Shown piece by piece: positions 1-5,889 of a DNA stretch of 7,993 nucleotides. The position numbers and the translations under genes were made by a program. How positions within the stretch are numbered: position 1 is the first letter of the stretch; each line of letters begins with the position of its first letter. The stretch comes from Thermoflexibacter sp. Lineage in GTDB: Bacteria > Bacteroidota > Bacteroidia > Cytophagales > Thermoflexibacteraceae. Under the pieces are notes generated by a model. It was not told the origin of the DNA and did not search any database. It was given only the letters and a program-made list of their open reading frames with translations. The stretch spans positions 1 through 7,993 of the forward strand of contig JALOMS010000193.1 in the NCBI GenBank assembly GCA_025455345.1, given 5' to 3'.

Positions 1-143
1 TGCATGATTTTCTCGAAGCCACGAAACATCGCCGCTTGTGTGTGGGCGCGTGTAACTACTCCGTTTTCCATATATACTTTTACGTCCAAGTCGCCTTCTA
101 CACGACCTACGGGCGATATATTCAATTCTTTTACCGTTGCCAT
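1..143 (-). CDS. hupL: [NiFe]-hydrogenase large subunit, group 2a-like (N-terminal 47 codons only)
   Basis: This is the start of the catalytic subunit that carries the NiFe(CN)2CO centre and splits H2; the rest lies beyond the left edge. Reading minus from ATG at 143-141, the peptide begins MATVKELNISPVGRVEGD, continues with a VKVYMENG segment, and reaches AAMFRGFEKIM at the window edge. The RVEGD box (residues 14-18) corresponds to RIEGH of classical large subunits, and MFRGFE (about residues 39-44) is the RGxE part of the L1 motif. The nickel-binding cysteines lie outside the window. The gene follows hupS by 36 bases in the same direction, the usual small-then-large order, so the two are almost certainly co-transcribed. 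No clear Shine-Dalgarno precedes the ATG, but the family N-terminus starts exactly there. The RVEGD variant and the partner subunit point to group 2 rather than group 1. The family is certain and the subgroup likely. Confidence 0.93.
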   Translation of the reverse strand, partial: MATVKELNISPVGRVEGDLDVKVYMENGVVTRAHTQAAMFRGFEKIM

Positions 144-179
144 AGAGATACAGATATTTTTTAAGTGAAAATGATAGTC

Positions 180-1139
180 TTACTTAGATGTTTCTTTGAT
201 TGCTTTGTTCGTAGGTAACATTTTTTCCCAACCTGCGCGAATGTAATACTTTAATTTGCCCTCGCCTGTGGGTACGTCTTGTGGCAAAATACCTGCATAT
301 TTAAGTGCTTTGAATACACTGCCCTTCACCAAATCGTGGTGTGGGAAACCAGGTTCGGTACAGCCCAAGCAGGGGTGATTGACCCTTGTTTTGCTGGCTT
401 GACGATTCCAAAGGATACGGTTACAACTTGCGCGCGTCATAGGTCCTCTGCAACCCACTTCGTAGAACAAGCAACCACCTCTCTTGCCAAAATGTCCATC
501 TATTTTCTGGGCAAAATTATTGACGTTGGGGCAACCTGTCTGCACAAAATCAGTAAAGAAAGTCTTAGGACGGTGGTATTCATCTACCAATACATCTTTC
601 ATTCTGCCTGTGGAAATCGCAACTAAGATTTGCGTAATCCAGTCAGGGTGTGCGGGGCAACCTGGAATATTGATGACGGGCAATCCACCTTTGGATTTGT
701 AATTTGCGCCTAAAAAACCTCCTAATTTTTTCTTGTGGAACTGCATCCCTGTGGACTCACTTGGGTTTGGAGGCACCGCAGGAATTCCCCCCCAAGTGGC
801 GCAGTCGCCAATGGCTACGGTGTAAGCGGCAACCGCCGCCAATTCTTTCACCCAATCTTTCATAGGGCGGTCGCAGAAGTAATTCATAGTCCCTGTACCA
901 TTAGGACCTTCAATGATAGAGCCTTCGTAAACCAAAATATCTAATTGTTTCTTCCCTTTAATCAGGTCGTTCATCAGGTCAGTAACCTGCTCACCGATTT
1001 CCAAGCCAATAGAAGGATGCCAAAGAATATTTACCCCAAAATCTGTAACTAATTCTATTACAGTGGGTTCTTCAGCATTTAAGAAGGACATGGTATTACC
1101 ACTACACGCCCCCCCTTGTAACCAAAGGACATTTGCCAT
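180..1139 (-). CDS. hupS: [NiFe]-hydrogenase small subunit, group 2a (HupS/Huc-like)
   Basis: This 319-residue electron-transfer subunit relays electrons from the HupL active site through three Fe-S clusters. It starts directly at the mature domain (MANVLWLQGGACSGN), with no twin-arginine signal or N-terminal helix, so the enzyme should be cytoplasmic. Proximal-cluster ligands are C12, C113 (GDCATWGG) and C161 (PGCPAHPDW). The second Cys of the classical CxxC is Asn15. Distal-cluster ligands are C203, C223 and C230; the classical HxxC histidine is Gln200 (QTGC). The medial cluster uses C239, C257 and C260 (CLGC). Both substitutions, together with the blocks NTMSFLNAEEPTV, NPSESTG and RILWNRQ, match cyanobacterial HupS as I recall it, which defines group 2a. 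Its length is normal and its C-terminus lacks the membrane helix of group 1 enzymes. It lies 36 bases upstream of hupL. The coding sequence is visibly richer in GC than the other genes here. The role inferred from the family is respiratory uptake of low-concentration H2. Confidence 0.95.
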   Translation of the reverse strand: MANVLWLQGGACSGNTMSFLNAEEPTVIELVTDFGVNILWHPSIGLEIGEQVTDLMNDLIKGKKQLDILVYEGSIIEGPNGTGTMNYFCDRPMKDWVKELAAVAAYTVAIGDCATWGGIPAVPPNPSESTGMQFHKKKLGGFLGANYKSKGGLPVINIPGCPAHPDWITQILVAISTGRMKDVLVDEYHRPKTFFTDFVQTGCPNVNNFAQKIDGHFGKRGGCLFYEVGCRGPMTRASCNRILWNRQASKTRVNHPCLGCTEPGFPHHDLVKGSVFKALKYAGILPQDVPTGEGKLKYYIRAGWEKMLPTNKAIKETSK

Positions 1140-1656
1140 ATTTACTGTGGTTTAGTTGTAATTAAGTCAAAAAATCAATGAAAAGACAATAGCATTCTAT
1201 CCCTAAATAGAAAACACGAGAAGTAAAATGAGTAGATTTGTAGATATAGATATATGGATTGTTAAATTTTAAAAAATTCAAAACAATTTGCAAAGAAATC
1301 TGTTTCATTTTTCTCAATTTATACTGATTCTAAACAAAAAAAGTATTTTGTGTAGTTTTTTAGTGATAATAATAGTATAAAGATTAACAAAATACATTTT
1401 TTCTAATATATAAGGTTTTTCTTTAGCCCTTCGTATGCTAAATAGTAGTACAGAAACTTTGACGAGCTTATATTTGCAAATGTCTGATGGTAAAAATATT
1501 AAACCCAAAGTGAAGCGTTTATCAAAGTTATGTTTTAATTTGCTCAATTGCTCAATTAATTATACATCTTTATTGTAAAATACACTTTAACTTATTTAGT
1601 TCATTATCAGAAACTTATACTCCTTACAGCATTAATATAGGTAAAAATTTAGGAAA
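1140..1656. other. AT-rich divergent intergenic region, no supportable gene
   Basis: This gap separates the divergently transcribed hupS and FG-GAP genes and should hold both promoters. A 77-codon open frame on the minus strand (1547-1314) has low-complexity content rich in Lys, Ile, Leu and Phe and resembles no family I know, so I do not call it. Sites that can be seen: an exact Bacteroidota-type -7 match (TAnnTTTG) on the plus strand at 1233-1240 and another at 1469-1476, neither with a -33 TTG at good spacing; a perfect 10-base palindrome ATTTGCAAAT at 1472-1481; a 6-bp hairpin TTTAGC/GCTAAA at 1422-1442; and a tandem pair of TTGCTCAA at 1540-1555. No riboswitch or tRNA was recognised. In DNA this AT-rich, chance matches are expected. 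Confidence 0.6.
1469..1481 (+). promoter_or_regulatory. Possible -7 box overlapping a perfect palindrome
   Basis: TATATTTG (1469-1476) fits the Bacteroidota -7 consensus TAnnTTTG and overlaps the palindrome ATTTGCAAAT (1472-1481). It points toward the FG-GAP gene and would give a leader of roughly 170 bases. No TTG element sits 17-20 bases upstream; the nearest TTTG, at 1458-1461, is too close. The palindrome could be an operator, but with one copy in AT-rich DNA it may be chance. Confidence 0.2.
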
Positions 1657-3348
1657 ATGAAAGCTAATATCTTGATAATTAAATTTATATGTTTTTTTGC
1701 ATGGACAAGTCATGCCCAAACTCCTTTTAAAGATGTTACTAAAGAGGCAGGTATAGACCATGTTTTTAAAGTTTTTGAGGGTTTTTTTGGAGGAGGTGTT
1801 TGTGTTTTGGATTACAATAATGATGGTTTTGAGGATATTTTCTTAGCAGGTGGTATGGGTGATGATAAGCTCTACAAAAACAATGGAAACGGCACATTTA
1901 CAGACGTTTATAATATTTCTGGACTTACCCTAAGTCGCAAGTTTCTCACGCAGGGAGCTGTTTCGGCAGATGTAAACAAAGATGGATTTGTAGATATTTT
2001 TATCACTACCATTACGACCAAAGATACTCTAAAAACCATTCCAAGAGCAGAAAACCTTTTGTTTTTGAATAATGGAAATGGGACTTTCAAAGATGCGACC
2101 AAAGAATATGGACTTGCAGAACTCCAATGCTTCACTACGGGAGCTAATTTTGGCGACTTTAATGCTGACGGTTTCCCTGACTTGTATGTAGGCAATTATT
2201 TTACTGAATATCAGGGGAAATTGAACACCATTAGCGATGCTACCATTGTAAGCTCTACCCAAATCGCTAAAGGGCAACTATTGCTCAATATAGAAGGGAA
2301 AAGATTTGAAGATGTGTACGAAGATTATGGACTGACCCACAAAGGATTTGGTTTTGGTGGTTTATTTACAGATTTTGACAATGATGGAGACCAAGACTTG
2401 ATAGTCAATCACGATTTTGGCTATAAGCGGACTCCTAATCTGCTCTTAGAAAATCAATATCCTTCCAAAGAATTTGTAGATATTGCCGCTAAAAAGCAAA
2501 TGGACTTGAGGATAAACTCTATGACTTCTGCTGTGGGAGATTATAATAGCGATGGATTGATGGATTATTTTTTTACAAATATCCGTTTTAATTACTTCAT
2601 GGCAAATACAGGAAAGGACAATATCTTTGAAAATAGAATTCAGACCTTGGGTATGGATTTTATGACGATAAGTTGGGGAGCTAATTTTGCAGATTTTGAC
2701 CATGACGCTGACCTTGATTTGTATGTAACCAATGGAGATTTGAACCCAAATTGTGTGCCTATGGGCAATTTTTATTTTCAGAATACAAACAATACTTTCC
2801 AAGACAAAGGCAGAGAAATGGGCATCAATGACTATGGCATTGGTAGAGGTTCTGTCATTTTTGACATGGACAATGATGGAGATATGGACATGGTCGTAGT
2901 AAACCAAACTCCCACTATGTACTATCCCGTAGCGTCTTACACCAAGCTATTTAGGAACGATGCAGCAAAGGGGAATTGGGTCAAAATCAAACTAAAAGGC
3001 GTACAAGCTGAGTCGCACGGCATAGGCTCACGCATAGAAATTATTACGAACGGTAAGAAAATGATACGAGAAATAGATGGCGGTGGCTCAAGTCATCTTT
3101 CCCAAAACAGCACTATCGCACATTTTGGGCTGGGAAATGCTAAAGAAATAGAAAAAATAACAGTTTATTGGACTGGGGGCAAATCACAAATTCTTGTCAA
3201 TCAAAAAGTTAATACATTAATAGAAATCGTTGAGATTCCTGATGAGAAGTCCAATCATTGGTATTGGATTGTTTCAGTGGGCATATTGGCAGTGATAATT
3301 GGGTGGTTAATCAACAATAGAAGGCGATTTTTTTATAAACCCATTTAA
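1657..3348 (+). CDS. Secreted seven-repeat FG-GAP/VCBS protein with ASPIC/UnbV domain and C-terminal membrane anchor (CRTAC1-like)
   Basis: This 563-residue protein is predicted to be exported by Sec: a hydrophobic N-terminus ends in SHA-Q, with cleavage likely after A20. The body carries seven Asp-rich calcium-binding loops of the DxxxDGxxD type at residues 52-60, 105-113, 167-175, 239-247, 295-303, 346-354 and 403-411. They are spaced 51-72 residues apart, consistent with one closed seven-bladed beta-propeller. The sixth loop has Ala351 in place of Gly. Residues about 452-526 form an ASPIC/UnbV domain (GIGSRI, REIDGGGSSHLSQ, HFGLG, VYWTGG), the arrangement of bacterial CRTAC1-like proteins. 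One hydrophobic helix (about 534-551) followed by RRR then ends the chain, so the propeller should face the periplasm or exterior while the tail stays in the cytoplasm, unless the tail is a sorting signal. The biochemical role of the family is unknown; calcium-dependent adhesion or binding is a guess. ATG 1657 is chosen because it directly precedes the signal peptide. Confidence 0.9.
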   Translation: MKANILIIKFICFFAWTSHAQTPFKDVTKEAGIDHVFKVFEGFFGGGVCVLDYNNDGFEDIFLAGGMGDDKLYKNNGNGTFTDVYNISGLTLSRKFLTQGAVSADVNKDGFVDIFITTITTKDTLKTIPRAENLLFLNNGNGTFKDATKEYGLAELQCFTTGANFGDFNADGFPDLYVGNYFTEYQGKLNTISDATIVSSTQIAKGQLLLNIEGKRFEDVYEDYGLTHKGFGFGGLFTDFDNDGDQDLIVNHDFGYKRTPNLLLENQYPSKEFVDIAAKKQMDLRINSMTSAVGDYNSDGLMDYFFTNIRFNYFMANTGKDNIFENRIQTLGMDFMTISWGANFADFDHDADLDLYVTNGDLNPNCVPMGNFYFQNTNNTFQDKGREMGINDYGIGRGSVIFDMDNDGDMDMVVVNQTPTMYYPVASYTKLFRNDAAKGNWVKIKLKGVQAESHGIGSRIEIITNGKKMIREIDGGGSSHLSQNSTIAHFGLGNAKEIEKITVYWTGGKSQILVNQKVNTLIEIVEIPDEKSNHWYWIVSVGILAVIIGWLINNRRRFFYKPI

Positions 3349-3447
3349 CGTTAAATTTTTTAAAAAACGGTTTTATACAACAACATTTGCCGTAAAATAT
3401 ACCAAATTGCAAACTGATTTTGGCATTCATAAACTTTTATCTTTTGT

Positions 3448-4245
3448 ATGATTTTAAAAAACGATAATATTTCTTTGGGCTATTTGTATTCTTTTTTGAT
3501 GAGTATAGGCTTTATTATTTTTTCATTAGATACAGTTGCTCAAGTAGATACAACTAAACAGCAGAAAATCATTAAAGAGGTTAGGTTTGACAGCCTCAAA
3601 AAAGAAGTAAAAACTCGCAAAGGCTTCTTTTGGCTTTTGCGGAAAAAAAATAAAATACTCAAAGACTCTACTATCAACACTTTACGTGATTCTTTGAAAA
3701 GGTATCAGAATTTCAAAACAGATTCATTGGCACTCATAAAGCGATTTTTATTGGATTCATTGTACGGCTATGGAGAAGGGAAAATGTCCCTACCTACGCG
3801 TGCCGCTCTACTCTCTGCCGCATTACCAGGGCTTGGGCAGTATTTTAATCGTAGCCTTTGGTATCTCAAAGTCCCGATTATATATGGTGCTATGGGTTTT
3901 ACAATTTATCAAACCTCTATTTATCACAGGCAATACATTTTACTAAGGGACGCGCTTCTTTACAGAGAAGATAACAACCCGCTAACCGTACCCGATGAAA
4001 GATTCACAACCTTTGACAATCAAGGACTAAGAACTCGTAGAGATGCTTTTCGCAGGGAGAGAGAGTTCAATGTGATTCTGACTATGGCAGTCTATCTGCT
4101 CAACATCGCCGAAGCCGCAACTACAGCCCATTTAAAATCTTTTGATATTTCAGATAATTTGTCATTGAATATCAACCCAAAAACCATGTTATTACCCCAA
4201 AATCAACTATTTGCAGGCGTGTCTTTGCGATTTCAACTCAAATAA
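3448..4245 (+). CDS. DUF5683 domain envelope protein
   Basis: This 265-residue protein belongs to DUF5683, a Bacteroidota family of unknown function. The N-terminus has one hydrophobic stretch (residues 11-28) ending in TVAQ, read as a signal peptide cleaved near A31. Residues 33-112 form a charged, Lys/Asp/Ser-rich spacer without a known domain. The DUF5683 core starts at SLPTRAALLSAALPGLGQYF (114-133) and includes a membrane segment (about 142-158), the RDALLYREDNN block, the RRDAFRRERE block (197-206), a second membrane segment (207-224) and NIAEAATTAHL plus FDISDNLSL. In many relatives I recall this gene lying beside parB and dapB; here it stands alone, 99 bases after the FG-GAP gene. A promoter-like TATCTTTTG ends two bases before the ATG. 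That would put the transcript start inside the gene, so either the box is chance or translation starts at the internal ATG at 3499. The first ATG is preferred because the internal one leaves a very short signal peptide. Confidence 0.87.
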   Translation: MILKNDNISLGYLYSFLMSIGFIIFSLDTVAQVDTTKQQKIIKEVRFDSLKKEVKTRKGFFWLLRKKNKILKDSTINTLRDSLKRYQNFKTDSLALIKRFLLDSLYGYGEGKMSLPTRAALLSAALPGLGQYFNRSLWYLKVPIIYGAMGFTIYQTSIYHRQYILLRDALLYREDNNPLTVPDERFTTFDNQGLRTRRDAFRREREFNVILTMAVYLLNIAEAATTAHLKSFDISDNLSLNINPKTMLLPQNQLFAGVSLRFQLK

Positions 4246-4258
4246 ATATAAGTAGCTC

Positions 4259-4298
4259 TGATGATTTTACTAATCCCTTCACTTTTTTAAAGTCATCA
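4259..4298 (+). terminator. Inverted repeat downstream of the DUF5683 gene, possible weak terminator
   Basis: The arms TGATGATTTT (4259-4268) and AAAGTCATCA (4289-4298) pair over 10 positions including one G-U, around a loop of about 20 bases that itself contains a run of six T. The repeat starts 13 bases after the stop codon. There is no T run after the second arm, so it is not a standard intrinsic terminator. It may stabilise the 3' end or be incidental. Confidence 0.3.
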
Positions 4299-4357
4299 AG
4301 GACAATGATAGGCTATGTTATTTTGCTTGTATTGAATGATATGTATTTTTAGGAAAA

Positions 4358-4372
4358 TTATCCTTCGGATAA
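4358..4372 (+). repeat. Small hairpin upstream of the Gfo/Idh/MocA gene
   Basis: TTATCC (4358-4363) and GGATAA (4367-4372) form a perfect 6-bp stem with a 3-base loop, in the leader about 90 bases before the ATG. It sits just upstream of the promoter-like TATCTTG at 4400-4406. A transcription-related or operator role is possible but not shown. Confidence 0.3.
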
Positions 4373-4399
4373 AACTACAATTCTCTAAAAAAAATATTG

Positions 4400-4408
4400 T
4401 ATCTTGCA
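4400..4408 (+). promoter_or_regulatory. Near-consensus -7 promoter box for the Gfo/Idh/MocA gene
   Basis: TATCTTGCA resembles the Bacteroidota -7 element TAnnTTTG with one T missing. It lies 55 bases upstream of the preferred ATG at 4464, a plausible leader length. No good TTG is seen near -33. It also covers the in-frame TTG codon at 4404, which argues that this TTG is promoter sequence and not a start codon. Confidence 0.35.
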
Positions 4409-4463
4409 AACGATTGAATTTCCTATCACAGATGAATTTATTAATCTAAAAAATGTAGTAATT

Positions 4464-5795
4464 ATGAATGAAAAGTCAAACATAAGTACAGAAAATCTCT
4501 CTCGTAGGGATTTTGTAAGGACTTCTGCCTTGGTTGCAGGAGGGATTTTGACACTTGGAGTAGAACAAAGTGCTTACGCCGCAGGCAATGATGTTATCAA
4601 AATAGCCTTGGTTGGTTGTGGCGGTAGAGGTACAGGAGCGGCGGTACAAGCATTGAAAAGCAAGCAAAATGTGAAATTAGTAGCTATGGCTGATGCCTTC
4701 AAAGACCGTTTAGATGATAGCTTTTCTAATGTTCAAAAATCTTTCAGTGGTAATAAAGATAGAATCGATGTGCCAGATTCCAATAAGTTTGTCGGCTTTG
4801 ACGGATACAAAAAAGCCATTGCCTTGGCTGATGTAGTAATCTTAGCTACTCCTCCCGGCTTCAGACCTATGCACTTCGAGGAGGCTATCAAAGCAGGGAA
4901 ACACGTTTTTATGGAGAAACCTGTGGCTACGGATATTCCGGGGATACGCAAGGTATTGGATATGGCAGAATTAGCTAAGCAGAAAAAACTGAATGTGGTA
5001 GTAGGTCTGCAAAGACATTATCAGACTAATTATCGCGAGCTAATGAAGCGCATACAAGATGGAATGATTGGAGAAATTACTTCTGCTCAGGTGTATTGGA
5101 ACAATGACGGTGTTTGGGTAAAAGAACGTCAAGCAGGACAAACAGAGATGGAATATCAGATGCGGAACTGGTACTATTTCAATTGGTTATGTGGAGACCA
5201 TATTGTTGAGCAACACATTCATAATATAGATGTTGTGAACTGGGCAAAAAATGCTTATCCGATTAAAGCACAAGGCATGGGAGGCAGACAAGTTCGCAAT
5301 GGGAAAGACCATGGGGAGATTTATGACCATCATTTTGTAGAATTTGAATACGAAGATGGGACTATTATGAATAGCCAGTGTAGGCATATTCCAGGGACTA
5401 TGTCCAGAGTATCAGAGTTTTTACAAGGAACGAAGGGCAAAGCAACCACCAATGGAGCAACAACAATCATGGACTTGAAGGGGAACAAACTTTGGGAGCA
5501 TCGCGGGAAAGAAGACCCAGACCCTTATCAACAAGAGCATGATGAGCTTTTTGCGGCTATCGCCAAAGGAGAATTCAAATTCCAAGATGGCGAAAATGGA
5601 GCTAAAAGTACCCTTACATCTATCATGGGTAGGTTAGCGACTTATTCGGGGCAGGTAATTACCTTGAGCGAGGCAATGAAATCGGAAATTAACCTTATGC
5701 CAAAAACCCTCGCTTGGGATGCTAATCCTTTGATACTTCCTGACAAAGATGGATTTTATCCTATCGCTATACCGGGCAAGACTAAAGTTATCTAA
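4464..5795 (+). CDS. Tat-exported Gfo/Idh/MocA family NAD(P)-dependent oxidoreductase
   Basis: This 443-residue protein is probably a periplasmic sugar or polyol oxidoreductase. A twin-arginine signal is clear: SRRDFVRT with R14-R15, a hydrophobic stretch at 21-33, and cleavage near AYAAG (about 40). The mature part opens with a Rossmann fold (IALVGCGGRGTG, glycines 51-58), followed by the family EKP motif at 151-153 (FMEKPVATD), whose Lys is usually catalytic or near the cofactor. A GDHIVEQHIHNIDVVNW block follows at 244-260, with H246 and H251 as candidate catalytic or metal-site residues. The C-terminal substrate domain ends in DGFYPIAIPGK. The frame also stays open upstream to a TTG at 4404, but that start would put 20 extra residues before the Tat signal, so ATG 4464 is chosen. 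The EKP motif separates it from GH109, a Tat-exported NAD-dependent glycosidase of the same fold. The substrate cannot be told. A strong terminator follows, so it probably ends its own transcript. Confidence 0.9.
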   Translation: MNEKSNISTENLSRRDFVRTSALVAGGILTLGVEQSAYAAGNDVIKIALVGCGGRGTGAAVQALKSKQNVKLVAMADAFKDRLDDSFSNVQKSFSGNKDRIDVPDSNKFVGFDGYKKAIALADVVILATPPGFRPMHFEEAIKAGKHVFMEKPVATDIPGIRKVLDMAELAKQKKLNVVVGLQRHYQTNYRELMKRIQDGMIGEITSAQVYWNNDGVWVKERQAGQTEMEYQMRNWYYFNWLCGDHIVEQHIHNIDVVNWAKNAYPIKAQGMGGRQVRNGKDHGEIYDHHFVEFEYEDGTIMNSQCRHIPGTMSRVSEFLQGTKGKATTNGATTIMDLKGNKLWEHRGKEDPDPYQQEHDELFAAIAKGEFKFQDGENGAKSTLTSIMGRLATYSGQVITLSEAMKSEINLMPKTLAWDANPLILPDKDGFYPIAIPGKTKVI

Positions 5796-5821
5796 TAAAA
5801 TTAGGATATATAAAATTTAGC

Positions 5822-5889
5822 AAGGAGCTATCTAAAACACGGTAAACTTTAATAAAGTTTGCTACGGTTGGATAGCTCCTTTATTTTTT
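5822..5889 (+). terminator. Strong nested-hairpin intrinsic terminator, possibly bidirectional
   Basis: The outer arms AAGGAGCTATC (5822-5832) and GATAGCTCCTT (5871-5881) pair perfectly over 11 bp. Inside sits a second perfect stem, AAACTTT (5844-5850) with AAAGTTT (5854-5860), around a 3-base loop. The outer stem is followed on the plus strand by a T-rich tract (5881-5889), which suits termination of the Gfo/Idh/MocA gene. The structure abuts the stop codon of the minus-strand AI-2E gene (5883-5881), so it probably serves both convergent genes; the T tract on the minus side is poorer. Confidence 0.8.

Noticed and set aside
279..944. Plus-strand open frames of 69-115 codons opposite hupS
   Set aside because: They lie antisense to a clearly coding, highly conserved hydrogenase subunit and have no protein-like motifs; they are shadows of its codon pattern.
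1314..1547. 77-codon open frame on the minus strand in the AT-rich gap
   Set aside because: Its composition is what AT-rich noncoding DNA yields (Lys, Ile, Leu, Phe runs). It has no domain, no ribosome binding site and no recognisable relatives.
1908..2907. Minus-strand open frames of 82-153 codons opposite the FG-GAP gene
   Set aside because: The repeated Asp/Gly codons of the propeller produce open antisense frames; the peptides show no domain.
3349..3372. Terminator hairpin after the FG-GAP gene (CGTT...AACG around A/T runs)
   Set aside because: Only four outer base pairs hold before A-A mismatches; the rest is low-complexity A/T that would look palindromic by chance.
4404..4463. Extended start (TTG) for the Gfo/Idh/MocA gene
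   Set aside because: It would put 20 residues in front of the Tat signal, and the TTG coincides with a promoter-like box. ATG 4464 gives a standard Tat leader.
4464..5795. GH109 alpha-N-acetylgalactosaminidase identity
   Set aside because: GH109 enzymes share the Tat signal and fold but, as I recall, have a GMEVSGA-type segment where this protein has FMEKPVA, the ordinary oxidoreductase motif.
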